Below the pieces are notes generated by a model. It saw only the letters and a list, made by a program, of their open reading frames with translations, was not told where the DNA came from and searched no databases. From Nageia nagi (taxonomy: Eukaryota; Pinophyta), in assembly GCA_050084985.1 (NCBI GenBank), contig JBITNC010000001.1, forward strand, positions 144,150,001 to 144,214,000: a stretch of 64,000 nucleotides of DNA, written 5' to 3'. Of this stretch, positions 10,701 to 22,606 are shown in pieces; the first letter of the stretch is position 1; every line of letters begins with the position of its first letter. The position numbers and the translations under genes were made by a program.

Positions 10701-10984
10701 CTAATGCTCTAATATGTTTTTTTGTTTGGAATAGACTATGATTGCTAGAAATAAGAGTTTTCACTCAGATAAGTGCTAATGACCTAGTTTTCACTTGATT
10801 GATTGCTCCTATAATCGATTTTCACTGATAATCTATGTTGATTTTGTTTCCAAAATCAATCTTTGTTCATGCTGCTAAAAGAAAGATGATAAATGATGTT
10901 GGACTGAGGAAGATAAATCTCTTTCAATTAAACATAAGTTTGACTATTTTAGATGTTTTGTAAAATCTTTTTTGGCTAATGGCA

Positions 10985-12106
10985 GAATATAAGGACAAAG
11001 CCTATGCCCATTGACTAACATTACTCTTCTAGAGCCATCAATTGGTTCAAGTTGAACAGTACCATTATCAAAAATTTGAAGAATCTTATAGGGTCCTAAT
11101 CATCATGTTTGCAGCTTTCCCATGAAGACTTGATAGTTGGAATCAAATAACAGAGCTAATCCTTCAACTGTGAATTGAATTTTCTTTAGTTGCTTATTAT
11201 GCCATTCCTTTCTTTTTGTTGAAGTATCTTTGTCTATTGTAGTGCATCTTTTTTGTACTCATCCATTTCATTTAACTGTAGTATTCTAATTTTCTGAGCT
11301 TTTGTCAGATTCAATCCTACCTCTATAGCTATCTTCCAAGTCTGAATTTCAAAATTCTATAGGTAGCAAGGGTTTCTTACCGTATACCAACTCATAAGGA
11401 GTAAATATTGTAGTTGATTTCCAAGTAATATTGTATGTCCATACTACCTCAGTAAGCCTATTAGCCTAGTCCTTTCTATGGGATGCTATAGTCTTTGTCA
11501 AAATGTTTTCTAGCTCCCTATTTATGACTTCAACTTGCCCACTAGTCTAAGGATGATAAGGGGAAGCTTTCTTATTCTTGATTTGATAATGATCAATAAG
11601 ATGTTTGATCACTTTAGACATTAATTGTGGACCTTGATCTGATACCAAAAATATGGGAGCTCCAAATCTTTGCATGATATTGTTAAGGAGGAAGTTAGCT
11701 ACTTTCTCCTCCTTGGCTTGTGCAAGAACTATAAATTCTACCTATTTGGTGACATAATCAGTGCAAACCAAAATATGTTGCTTACCTCTAGATGCGAGGT
11801 TGATGGGTCCAATAAAGTTCATTCTCCACTGTTCAAATGGTTCCACCAATACTTGAGGATGCAATGGTATTTAGTGGTACTTGTAGGTCTTCCCATTATC
11901 TGGCACTAATCACACTATTTTATATAATTTTTGACATGTCTATGCAAGGTTGGCCAATAATATCTTGCATCCAAAACTTTAAGAGTTGTTCTCTTGTCTG
12001 AGTAATGTCCTCTAATTGACTTATCATGATAGGCCCTTAGAGCATTAAAGACTTCATATTTTCTTAAACATCTTTTGAGAACATTGTCCACTCCATACTT
12101 ATACAT
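10985..12106 (-). pseudogene. Gypsy E integrase
   Basis: The N-terminal H2C2 zinc-binding region (12106-11915) reads VLKRCLRKYEVFNALRAYHD and YYWPTLHRHVKNYI. The catalytic core follows: Asp in CTDYVTK near 11760, Asp in SDQGPQLMSKV near 11640, and Glu in GQVEVINRELENI near 11530. The C-terminal part retains gypsy phrases such as GPIRFFK-like and NLNQLM. Stops (for example after SPYHP) and frameshifts break it. It ends at the NGHRLCPYI-like stretch near 10985. Confidence 0.87.
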
Positions 12107-12405
12107 AATACCATTTATCCGTGTATAGGTGGCACTTTCTTTTATGAATTATTTCTTATGTCTTGGAGAAAAATGAGGAGGCAATTTTTCAGTTGCCAAA
12201 TAATTAGTTATATCTGCAATCTAGGGTGAGTGTACAGAAATAGCAAATAACTATTCATCAAGAAAATGATCTTGAACTTGCTTATCATCTTTCTCAATCA
12301 CTAATCTTGATAAAAACTATGCTACTACATTATCTTTACCAGAATTTTCCACAATGGTTACATTAAATTCTTGAAGCAATAGTAATCATTTAATGAGTCT
12401 TCTAC

Positions 12406-13800
12406 TTATAATGGGTTATTAATTAAATACCTGATGGTTGCATGATATGTATGGAAAAATACTTGATATTTTGTGATATAATGCTTGAATTTGTTAATTG
12501 CATATACTACAACTAAGAATTCTTTCTTTGTGGTAGTATAATTCCTTTTAGCTCCAACTAAAATTTTGTTAATGTAGTAAATGGATAAATGTGACTTATC
12601 TTTGTCTTCTTGTTGCAATACTGCTCTAATGGCATAATTAGATGCATCATAATGGATATAAAATGTTAAACTATAATCAGTTCCTCTCAAAATTGGAGTA
12701 GTCGTTAACTTTTTCTTGATCAAATGGAATGATGTCTCATAATCTCATGTCCATTCAAATTAAGTATCTTTTATGAAATAATGTAAATAGAGGAGTTGCA
12801 ATTTTACTAATATTTTGAATGAACCTTCTATAATAACCAACATCTCCTAAGAAACTTCTCACATCCGTTTGATTTTTTGGAGTTTGTAGTTATCTAATTA
12901 CTTCAACCTTTTTCAGATAAACTTTTATGCCTTGAGCTGAAATATGGTGTCCCAACACAATCCCTTCTTGCATCATTATAAAATAGTTTTCATAGCTAAG
13001 GGACAAGTTATGATCCTTACATCTTTTTAACACCCTGTCTAGATTATTCAGTGCCTCCTCAAAGGTATCTCCATAAATTATGAAGTCATCCATATATACC
13101 TCAACACAATCATATGTTAGATCAACAAAAATTGCTATTATTGCTCTTTGAAATGTTGTTGGTGCATTACAAAGATCAAAAGGAAGAACCTTATAAGCAT
13201 ATGTACCCCATGCACAAGTGAAAGTAGTTTTTTCTTGGTCTGCTTCTACAATCTAAATCTGATTATATCCACTAAAACCATCCAAGAAAGAAAAGTACTT
13301 CTTGCTAGCAAGTTTGTCTAGGACTTGATCAATAAATGGTAAGGGAAAATGATCCGTGTGTAGCCTTATTCAGTGCTCTATATTCCACACACTCTCCATG
13401 TTTGATTCTTTTTAGGCACTATAACCAAAGGTAGACCCCCTTATTATCTAAAATGGGAAAGATGAAATTTACCTTCAATAACTTTTCAATTTCTTCTTTC
13501 ACTATGTCTCTTAAGGCTGGGTTAATTCTTCTGGGATATTGTTGAATATGTTTTGACTCATCAGTATAAATGTGATGTTGATAGATTTTAGGATCTATCC
13601 CTTTCATGTCATTGTAATCCTATGTATATGCTGTCTCATTGGATTTCAGTATTTCAAAAAACCTTCTTTCTTGATCATTTGTAAGCTAACTATTGATATT
13701 CAACATTTTTCCTTCTTGTACTTCAATCATCTTGACTCCTTTGGTCAAATTATTCCATTCTGGAACTTGAAGTAAAGAATTTAATGGAAAAGAATGAAGA
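12406..13800 (-). pseudogene. Gypsy E reverse transcriptase and RNase H
   Basis: The N-terminal RT lies at 13607-13419, with KGIDPKIYQHHIYTDES and INPALRDIVKEEIEKLL. The palm catalytic motif VYMDDFIIYGD is intact near 13085-13110, followed by LDRVLKRCKDHNLSLS and VLGHHISAQGIKV. RNase H (12723-12406) keeps YIHYDASNYAI and the RNYTTTKKEFLVVVYA stretch with its catalytic Glu. Several frameshifts and stops lie between these blocks (12724-12890 and 13094-13418). Confidence 0.9.
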
Positions 13801-14102
13801 AAAATATAATGATATACCTTTGTCCTTTCTTTGAAAGTCTCACTCTTGGGAACAATGTGGGTGAGGGGACACTTGAGTAGTGATAAGAAATTGGACTAAA
13901 GTCTTGGTGATATATTAAAAATCATTTCATGTAAATGTGGTCCTGATGAATCTCCAACTTGAAGTGTTTCTAGTGCTTCTTCACTTTCTGGAGATGAGGG
14001 CATTTCTTCTAATTCTTCAATGTGTTCTTTGATAGTGATGGTAGATAAGGTTGCAAAACTTTTAAATTCATTCAATTCTAGTTCATCTATCCATAACTGA
14101 CC

Positions 14103-14735
14103 CTAATATTCAAGAGTGGACTGTGTAGGAGGATATAAAGAAATTAACTTTGAATTTTGAACATATGAGATAGTCATATCATCAAATCTACAATTGATAA
14201 AAGTAGTTGCAGTAGCCAACCAGGGTCTTCCTAATACGATTGAATATCCAATTTCAGTTCTTGGTTTTAAAATCAAGAAATCAACCAAATAATTTCATGA
14301 TTCTACAATAATCTGGATATATTTAATAAGACCTTCAGGCTTAGCAACTGATTGAACTACCATTTGTAAGACAGTGGTTGTAGGATGCATTCTAAATAAT
14401 GCAAGCTGCTTGGATATTTCTACTGTCATTACATTAATAGCTACTCCTAGATCAACTAGCACATTTGGAATCTTGGTGTTCCCAATTAAAATAGTAATGA
14501 TAGGACTTCATGGATCACCATACTTAGGATTAATTAGCTTTCTTGAAAGTAAATCCATCAATTTCCCATCTACTTGAATAGTTTTTGGGTAGAAATTCCT
14601 TCTTCTCCCTCCTTTCTGGATACAAAGTTCTTTCACCATCTTATTGAGTTCAGGTACCTCCTTTATTACTTGCAAAATAGGTACTGAGATATTCAATTTC
14701 TTCAATTCTTTAAATAATTCGTATTCTGAGTCCAA
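14103..14735 (-). pseudogene. Gypsy E gag-protease junction and aspartic protease
   Basis: 14735-14508 reads ELFKELKKLNISVPILQVI and ELNKMVKELC, the conserved linker before the Athila/Tat protease. The active site follows near 14450 as NVLVDLGVAINVM. DLG in place of DSG is usual in this branch. The flap-to-C-terminal part (14288-14103) reads EIGYSIVLGRPWLATA, with the conserved ILGRPWL-type motif. Frames shift between pieces. Confidence 0.85.
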
Positions 14736-14949
14736 AGGTTGAATCTTTAGTTTATCAGGATAAGATATTACTTATTTCTTTTCTTCATCCTTTTTCTTTT
14801 AATTCTCCTACACCCTAGTTTCATTTTGATAAGATTTTCTTGATTCTCTTATTTCTTCATTATCTTTAACCTTTGTGATTATTAGTGCCGTAGGTTCTAA
14901 CAACTTCTTTTCAGACTTTAATTGTATATCATTACAATCAATGGCATTG

Positions 14950-17195
14950 AGTGTTATAGTATGGTCTTGATAATCTTAATAGGAAATTGCAACAATTTGC
15001 CTATTGTTATTAGGATTTGGAACATGTTGAGCAGGTAAAACTATTTGCTTGGGCATTTATTGATTCTAAATTGGTATTTGTTGTTGATTTCCTTGAAATC
15101 TCCTTTGTTGGTTTTGATTCCAATTATTTTGATTATTCTGATTCCAGTTGGATTGATTTTGATTTTGATTCCAACTAGTTTGTTGTTGAGAGCCCCACTA
15201 ATGAGGTGGTATTCCATAAGAATTATGAAACCAATCTTGATTTGTTGGCATCCTTAGGTCAAATGGACCCATTGGTTGTTAGTATGACATATTCCACCAA
15301 GTTGACATAAATATGTTTTAACTTTGGAGTGTAGGATTCATCCTTTTTCCAATATAATTTGCTTCTACTTCCATATTTACCATTGACATTTGAGCCACAC
15401 TCAAACCTTCACATTCATCAGTAACATGTTTTCCATTACATAAACTATAAATTTTAATCTTGTTCAAAGGACATTCATGTAATGCATGTTTCTTTCTATA
15501 TCTTGAACAATATATGGCTAATGGTTCCTCTACTTTATTTACTTTAGTTGCTACTCCTTTTAGCTAAATGAAGTCAACTAAAATATGTGTCTTGAAGTTT
15601 GCAAGTTCTTCAATCAATGTATTAACAACTTATGATTCATTTTGAGCTTTAGCTTTCCTTGAAGATGCCCTTGTTCTTAAGTAGTTCCTACATAACTCAA
15701 CTATGTCATCAAAATGAAGTGTGGTGACATTACTTTTTTTCATCAAATTGAGAACATCTAATGATGAATCTATTATACCCCTTAGGAAAATTGTTTTTTG
15801 CCAAATCTGGATCTATTATTGTTCCACATCTATTTTGAACAAAGAGAAATCTATCCAAATAATCTTCTAAACTTTTTTCATCTTCTTGCTTAATGCGAAA
15901 CAACTCATCTTTTCTATCCTTTACTCTATAGTATTCTCAATATTTATCTAGAAACATTTTTTCTATGTCAACCCATGTGGTGATGAAATCTAGAGCTAAC
16001 CTCATGAACCATCTTAATGCATTATCTTTCACAGTGGATGGAAAGAATTTCAATTTCTGACTATCATTTTCATAGTCATATGTGTTGAAAATTGTAATGT
16101 AATATTTCTCTTGAATGTAAATTCATTTAATGCTTAAAGTATTTATAGATACCTTAAAGCATTAAAAGAATAAATATAGAAACACATTTAACCTTACCCT
16201 TGGGTAAAAGAAAGGTTAAAAGGTGGGTTTATTCTTATAAATAGAGAGGTATCCCTCTCATTATGTAACTTGATCAAGTATGGTAATGCTTGTATTGTAA
16301 AGTTGTAGGAATGCTCTTGTAAGAGCTTTGTTGAGGATTTGTAGAAGATTTATCTTGTGAGATGTAATAGAATGATGGTTCAAAGTGGATGTACTCCCAA
16401 GAGATGAAAGAACCACTATACATGATATGTTATTTTTTTGTGATTGATTATTGCTTTGCTAGAAGGATGAATGTTAAATTTTTTGAAGAAGATTAAAGGT
16501 GATCTTGGTTTAAGGAATCCTTCAATTCCATCAATATGTTCTTCAAATTAACTTAAATTCAAACAAGAACTGGCCATGATCTTCAATAGATAGTCCTTTG
16601 AAATTTGGTAATATTGTAGCTGAGATGTTCTTCATTGGTGCACTAGTTGCAAGATTAGTCACTATAGGAGAAGTGAATGTCCTATTTGGAGGATTACCAC
16701 TAGTACCACCACTCCCCAGTACTCCTGATCCACTAGACATATTGAAAAGTGGATTTGAAAATATTGGTATTCTTGTTTGAGAATGATTAGTTTGACTATT
16801 ACCTTCAAAACTACTCATGGAACTTGATAAACATATATTAGAAATTCTTCTTTGTTGTGATGATGGACAACCAACATGACTACTTCTTTGGAAATTATTT
16901 GAAGGATTCTTTTCTAGACTATTTTTAGCAACTTCATTTTTAGGAGTAATATCTATTATCTCACTAATGAAACTTTGTGAATGTTGTTCAAGTTCTAATA
17001 CTGGACTTTTAATAACCAAACCACTCAATTCTATTTCTTTAGCTTCTGTAGTGCTATGGCTCCTTCTTATTCTAAGAATTATTTATCTAGGGGGGTTTTG
17101 TGCTAATGTTCTACCTCTACCTCTACCACATCTAATGTCACTTCCCCTAGTACTAATAAATCTTCCTCTTTCATATCTAGGTTGCCACAGCCATT
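14950..17195 (-). pseudogene. Gypsy E gag, split by a solo LTR
   Basis: The first half (to 16540) has an Arg/Gly-rich start and a Ser/Asn-rich linker, ending LPNFKGLSIEDHGQFLFEF, the start of the gag core. After the solo LTR the frame continues TYDYENDSQKLK, FFPSTVKDNALRWFM, DELFRIKQEDEKSLEDYL and GYNRF. Two CCHC zinc knuckles near 15450-15560 each lack one Cys (CSRYRKKHALHEC; YSLCNGKHVTDEC). A Gln/Asn-rich tail (15050-15250) repeats WNQN. The exact start codon is uncertain. Confidence 0.85.
16083..16533 (+). mobile_element. Solo LTR of a CopA-related copia element
   Basis: Begins TGTTGAAAATTGTAATGTAA, matching the start of the CopA LTR, and ends ATTCCATCA, 451 bp. It is flanked on both sides by the 5-bp duplication ATATG (16078-16082 and 16534-16538). 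Removing it plus one ATATG rejoins gypsy E gag in frame across the conserved RTYDYENDSQKL segment. It carries a TATA-like stretch (TTATAAATAGAG near 16240). Recombination between two LTRs of a full element is the usual origin. Confidence 0.93.
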
Positions 17196-17539
17196 TTAAC
17201 TGAAATCAAACACAAACAATTCTAAAATAGTTTCTTTAGAAAGATCTAAGGAAAGTTAATACTTTGGATCACTCAGGAAAAAGAAATGTTAAGAATGTAG
17301 AGCTGTGCTCCACCATTGACTATGAAAGCTAAGAATACTGGGTTGCAATTAGAGCTATTCTATTCTCAATATTTGGTTGAACAAGAATACAAAACATGGG
17401 ATCACTTTAAAGTCATGCTCTTCTCAAATATTCTTCCTAATGCTCAAAGGAAACATGATGATACACAAATTTCTATATGATGCTAGCCAAAAACTTAACT
17501 TAGAATTTTCTGAGAATAGATTCAATCAACACCATGGTT

Positions 17540-17556
17540 CCCTGATAAAAGTGCCA
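17540..17556 (-). other. Gypsy E primer-binding site (Asp-tRNA type)
   Basis: The minus strand reads TGGCACTTTTATCAGGG and then AACCATGG, a decayed match to the TGGCGCCGTTGCCGGGGA type used by Athila/Tat elements. It lies three bases inside the 5' LTR, which confirms the minus orientation. Confidence 0.8.
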
Positions 17557-17559
17557 AAA

Positions 17560-18800
17560 TGTTTAACAAAATATAGCTCACCAAATTCCCTCATTTTGGG
17601 TCTATTAGTAACTCATTTCTAGTGAACCATACCCATGTTTTAATGAAAGGACTAATTAGCTCAAAGAGCTAGTACTCTAACACTTTATCCCTCTCACTAG
17701 ATTTGGTCATCAATATTCAACTATCCCATTAATTTTTATCAATCCAAGGTAGGTGTCTTCAATTATATGTAATTGAACCTCTTTTTTATCACTTGTGCTA
17801 AACTAAACTAAACACACTTGAATGAAAATTACAAAAATTGAATACAATTGAAAACAAATTGTAATCAAATAATATTGAAAATATACAGTAAATAAATTTA
17901 CACTAATTCTAACTAAGAGACACATGTTAGTCAGAGTGGATCCTTTCTCCTTCAAATAGAGCTATGATAAAATAACTTATTACTAGGAACTTAAATTGAT
18001 GTTTGTATTACGAAAAGTGATTACATAATATTTTTGAACTATTATTTTGACTAACTAACTTGTATCTCTCAAAAGGAGAAATACTTATACTAAAAATATC
18101 TTAACAACTTTGCTAGATTTTCTCTCAGCAGTTACATATTTATTAAAATAATCTTATTGTATGTCCTAGTCTATATGCTAGAAATGGGGAATAATAAGTG
18201 TAGGAGCTAGTCAAACTGCTAGCAATTTGGGATGATAATAGTGAGAAGACCTTTTCTTCAGGATCAATTCTCATGTATTCTAGTATCTTATTAGCTTTCC
18301 ATGACTTGATCACTCTTTCATTAAATTTTGGAGTTGTCTTTTGGTATAAATGTGAACTTGGCTACAATCTGAAAATGTCTCTTAGTTATGGAAATATCCA
18401 TAAATTTAAGAATCTCTGAAATATCCTAAAATTTTGGGATTATATTTTGTTATTAACTCAAATTCTTTGTATGAAATTTTTTGGAGTAGAATTGTTATCA
18501 ACATTCTGGAGCTAGTTCATGAACTTTGGAGATACGATTCTGGAGCTTATTCAATCAAACTAAAGAACCATCATTTTCACACTGATTCTTTGAAACTTCA
18601 TTAAGTAGACATTACTCATCATATATTATCAGCAAAACACATCAATTCAACATATATAGAAACACAAGTAAATATGTATTCAACTTCAAATTAAACAATA
18701 TTAACAAGCTTAAACATAATCAAAAGGATCAAAAGTGTTCCAAGAAAAACAAAAATACAAGTCCAATGTGTCAAAATGAAGACCATTCCAAGTCTTATCA
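17560..18800 (-). repeat. Gypsy E 5' LTR
   Basis: 1241 bp, direct repeat of 6407-7663, beginning TGTTTAACAAAATATA and ending GTCTTATCA on the plus strand. It drives transcription leftwards into gag. Differences from its partner are spread along the length, which indicates an old insertion. Confidence 0.92.
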
Positions 18801-19514
18801 GTTATTAACAAAATAACAACTTTTGGTGAGAAAATGAAAAATAAAATTATTGTTAAAAAGGTTTTGAGAACACTTATCTCAAAATGGAACTATGGTTATT
18901 ATTGTTGAAGAGAGTAAGAATTCATCCAATCTTGAATTTGGTTAGTCAATAGGATCTCTTCTATCTCATTAGGGAAGCTTTAGAGAAATTATTAGTGGTG
19001 TTGATGAAAATGCTTTTTGTTCTAAGGTGATTATTTTTAACAATAATGAAGCAAGCTCTAATGGATAATGAAAAGGGCAAGGTCAAAAATTAGAATTCTT
19101 GTAAAGGAAGAGGTGGTGCAACGAGTAGAGGAAGAGGCAAATTTGATAAAAAGAATATGCAATGTTATCATTGCAATAAATATGTCCATTTTCAAAGAGA
19201 ATGTAGGTTGAAGGTTAGTATTGAAGCTAAGAAAAAAAAACTATGTTAATGATGAAGAAGTTGCTGATAAAATTATATTCATATAACACGATTGGCAAAA
19301 ATCTTCAAGAGATTTGAATTTTTTATGATAGGTGCTCCAATCATATGATAAGAAAGGGGAATTTTATTCATTGGATCATTTATCAAATAAAATATCAAGA
19401 TTGGATATGAAAAGCCTTTTAGGCAATTTCCAAAGTTGTAATGGAGGTCAACATCAAAGAAGGTAAGAAGCATGTTCATGGTAATATGTTTTTTCCCACT
19501 TTGGAGGAAGTTAT
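18801..19514 (+). pseudogene. CopD gag C-terminus and protease
   Basis: Starts exactly at the gypsy E boundary with NKITTFGEKM and IVKKVLRTLISKWN, the continuation of CopD gag. A zinc knuckle with three of its four ligands and a Tyr-for-Gly change (CYHCNKYVHFQREC) lies near 19160. The protease region near 19330 reads YDRCSNHMIRKGEF, where the family has D-S-G-C-SNHM, so the catalytic site is lost. It ends in HVHGNMFFPTLEE at 19514, where a non-coding insert begins. Confidence 0.82.
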
Positions 19515-20655
19515 GGGACTTAGTTTTTTTTAATGTGGGGTTGGGATCTTGGAATACGAGATCCTAATCTTGTCTAGTTTGGGATCCCTAAGACAAGCAT
19601 GAGATCCTGATTTTATTTGGTTTGAGATCCCTAAGCCAGGTGCAAGATCCTGATTTTGTCTAGTTCGAGATCCTTGAGTCAAGATAAAGATCTTGGGGGT
19701 CAGGATCCCACCTTTTGAGATCACGATCTTAAAGATTATAAATACATGAAATCACCCCCATGATATCAGAGGGATCTATATCTTGGTCCTTAGTCCTTAA
19801 ATTTAAAATTTTTACCTGCCATTTTGGATCAGAATTAGGTTCGATGACCTAAACCTTGGCTTTGGACCTACAACTTCATGGTCATAACAATGGCAATGGA
19901 CTTTATTGACTTTGGGCATGTGTTTGATGATGCTTTTCAAAGTATTATTTTATGAAATTTTGTAGGATTGTAGATGAGAGAGTGTAGATTTCAAATATGC
20001 TATTTATTTTAAATTGGATTAGATTTTATATTTTTAATATAATTTCTAATGAAGGAGGGTCCATAAACTTCAAAAACTAGGGTTACATATTTGTTTAATA
20101 ACTTTTTATTTTTTTGTAATTCTAAAAAATAAAATATATGTCCATAATCTACATAAAATTCTCCACAAGTTTAAAAAAAATTAATTAAAAATGATAAGTT
20201 TAGGTCAAATTATGCTGAGGGACACAAGCATGTTTTGAAACGATAATTATGTCTAATAAAAAATTAATAAAAAAATAATATTCATGAAAAAATTACAAAA
20301 AAATGTCTTAAGTATCTTTACCCAAAAGGATTTAATAAAATATTGTAATTTAGGTCCAATTATCCTTGAGGGACATCATGGGGGTGAGGTCCTAAAAATG
20401 TATTTTTTAAATAGTTTGTTTTAAACATGCCTATCAAAAATTTATTTCTATGATTTGGGTATTGAAATAAATTACATATTTTAAAACTAGCCTTTGAGCA
20501 CTAAATTTTTACTAAATAGACCTTTTTCAAGATTTCGATTCTAAGTACTTCAAATTTTGAGATCAATTGTGAAAAAACTTGAAAATCAAGGAAAACACTT
20601 CCACTTTTCGTTCAAAAGTGAAACTCATCTTCTTGTACTTAATAAACACATCCTA
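19515..20655. mobile_element. Unclassified 1.1-kb insert in the CopD protease
   Basis: Splits PTLEE from LLS-x-x-x-L-x-EKHYKVVFDN. Non-coding. It carries a GATC-rich tandem array at 19540-19735 and, further on, an imperfect repeat pair containing TTTAGGTC(C)AATTAT-like and GAGGGACA sequences at about 20196-20245 and 20345-20400 (period about 150). No terminal inverted repeats or polyprotein were found. The edges come from the interrupted copia frame. Confidence 0.5.
19540..19735. repeat. GATC-rich tandem repeat
   Basis: About three and a half imperfect copies of a unit of roughly 43 bp, each with two GATCC-type boxes (pattern GAGATCCTGATTTTGTCTAG, then GAGATCCCTAAG). Eleven GATC tetramers fall within about 190 bp, spaced mostly 20-23 bp. 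The first copies are nearest to each other in sequence. Confidence 0.8.
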
Positions 20656-21700
20656 TTTTAAGAATTATTTGTTGAGTATAGAGTAGCTATGTGAAAAACA
20701 CTATAAGGTAGTTTTTGATAATAAGCAATGTGTTAGTTAAGAACAACAACAAAAAGATTGTTACTAGGGTCCTTATGACTAACAGAAAATTGTTACCTTT
20801 GAATTTTGGAGGAAAAAGGGGTAGTCTTGCTAATGTTGTTGTTTAAGAATAAGAGTTGGTTGTGGCATGTTAAGTATGGTCACTTGAATTTCTCTTATTT
20901 GAGCTTGTTATCTTCTTAAGAGATGGTTTATGGTTCGCAAAAGGTAGGTATGTATAAAGGTGTTTATAAAGGATGTGAATCAAGAAAGCATGCAAGATAA
21001 ACATTTTCTAGATTTAAAGCATGGAGGGCCTCATACCCACTTCAATTAGTCCATTAGGATATTTTTGGACCTATGCAAACTAAGAGCTTGGGTAAGAATT
21101 TGTATTTTCTTACATTTATTAATGATTTTCTAGAATGTGTGGGGAGTATTTCTTGAAGTATAAGGATGAAACATTTGATTGCTTCAAGAAATTTAAAAAT
21201 ATTGTTCAAAATTAAAGCGATAACGAGTCAATGTCAAATTTATTTTACATATAGTTGTGAAGCTTTTGTGAGTCATTGTGTATAGTTGCAAGTAGACCAA
21301 AAAAATCACATTATTTAGATTTAGTGGTGATGTTTTCTCTAATGCGTTTATGCAATTCTATAAAAATCACAATATTAAAAGGCAACTTACTACTATATAT
21401 ACTCCCAACATGATGGAGTGGCATAAAGAAAGAATATGATTATTGTTGAGATGGTAAGGAGTATGTTGCAAACCAAGGGGTTGAGTAATACGTATTTGGT
21501 CAATGTAGTCCAGACACCAACATATACTTTGAATACGAGTTCTACTAGCAACTTAGAGAAATGACCCCTTAGAAGCCTTAGTATAAAAAGAAAATCAATG
21601 TTAAACCATTTTAAATTTTTTGGATGTTTACTTTATGCTCAAGTGGGTGATGAACTTATACGGAAGCTTGATATTAAGAAATTTGATATTAATGTCCATG
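20656..21700 (+). pseudogene. CopD protease end, GAG-pre-integrase and integrase
   Basis: Resumes with NYLLS and EKHYKVVFDNKQCV, then LWHVKYGHLNFSYLSLL and the GAG-pre-integrase CESRKHA region. Integrase reads PLQLVH-D-IFGPMQTKSLG and YFLTFINDFLE, then NAFMQFYKNHNIKRQLTT and a degraded PYTPQQNG motif near 21400. Downstream phrases (MVRSMLQTKGLSNTY-like, HFKFFGCLLYAQV) are also integrase. Stops and frameshifts are frequent. The coding pattern is lost after about 21700. Confidence 0.8.
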
Positions 21701-22606
21701 TGATGATTAAGAAAATGGTTAATGGGACTCTTAAAAAATACATGTATGATTATGGGAGTGCCTAAAGGGACCCCAATGTTTAAGAATGAGAATTATATAG
21801 AAAAAGTAGCAAGGGGTTTGCAAAGTATCAAAATTCAACATGTCATATTGAAGCAGTAAAAGTTTGCATATGAAGAGTTAATGGTTCTTTAAAGTATCAA
21901 AATCCAATAGGACATGTTGGACCAATAAACATTTGTTCATGATATTGCAACCAAAGGGAGTAACCCTAATGGGGTTTATAGTAATGTGTGGATGAGTAAT
22001 CTTTCTAGAGTCTTTAGAAATCATGTTATGCTTCTAGGTTGTAGCTTCTCGTGATTGAAAAAAGATGTTATACATATAGAATTGGTTATGCTATGAGATC
22101 TTCTAGTGATTAAGCTTTATTTGAGGTGGGTGGCTTATCACATACAAAGTGCAATGAATTTTTGATCTTTGTTATTCATCCATGATTTTTAAAATATGGG
22201 CACTTCTAAATAAGCAATGTTACCAATATAAAATTTTATATTACATGGGGAAAATGAATATGAAATATTGTTTAATCTCTAGTTCCATTGCATAATCAAC
22301 ATATATATTGGTCTTTAAGGATATGGTGGTATATCTCAACATGGAGTTGATGTAATCAAACCCTTATCTAGCTAAGAGGGAAATTGAGACCATGCTATAT
22401 GTTTAGTTTTATGCAATTAAAGATGATAATAACAACATTCTCTAACTTGAAGAAAATGAAAGAGTTTTGGTGAAAATGATTTTTGTGATTCAATTCAAGT
22501 TGACTTCAAGTAGATTGATCCTTTTATTGATATCTTTAGTAGAGGGATTAGAGGTCTTGTTTGAGGGTAAGGATGGAGGAATTCACTTGATATATAGGCC
22601 TATGGA
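21701..22606. other. Unassigned decayed sequence
   Basis: No protein family recognised on either strand. It may be the remaining pol of CopD, but I could not find the RT YVDD or RNase H motifs. Confidence 0.4.

Larger units (their letters stand above)
6407..18800 (-). mobile_element. Ty3/gypsy retrotransposon E (Athila/Tat-like), complete but decayed
   Basis: 12.4 kb with two matching LTRs, a tRNA-Asp-type primer site, gag, protease, RT, RNase H, integrase and a further 3.3 kb between integrase and the 3' LTR. The order PR-RT-RH-IN defines Ty3/gypsy. The DLG (not DSG) protease motif, the Asp-tRNA primer site and the extra downstream ORF point to the Athila/Tat branch (inference). The flanking five bases are ATTAT (6402-6406) and GTTAT (18801-18805), a target duplication with one mismatch. 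It sits in CopD gag. Confidence 0.92.
4054..21700 (+). mobile_element. Ty1/copia retrotransposon CopD, heavily interrupted
   Basis: A plus-strand copia element starting with an LTR at 4054 and a primer site at 4640. Its gag-pro-pol is scattered over 4752-4944, 6171-6406, 18801-19514 and 20656-21700, separated by three inserts: the foldback-bearing segment 4945-6170, gypsy E 6407-18800 and the repeat-bearing segment 19515-20655. Joined in order these follow gag, protease, GAG-pre-integrase and integrase. RT, RNase H and the 3' LTR are not recognisable after about 21700. The right end is therefore approximate. Confidence 0.82.

Noticed and set aside
7677-10985. Retroviral envelope gene in gypsy E
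   Set aside because: The position fits, but no signal peptide, cleavage site or C-terminal membrane anchor could be recognised, so it is called an unidentified extra ORF.
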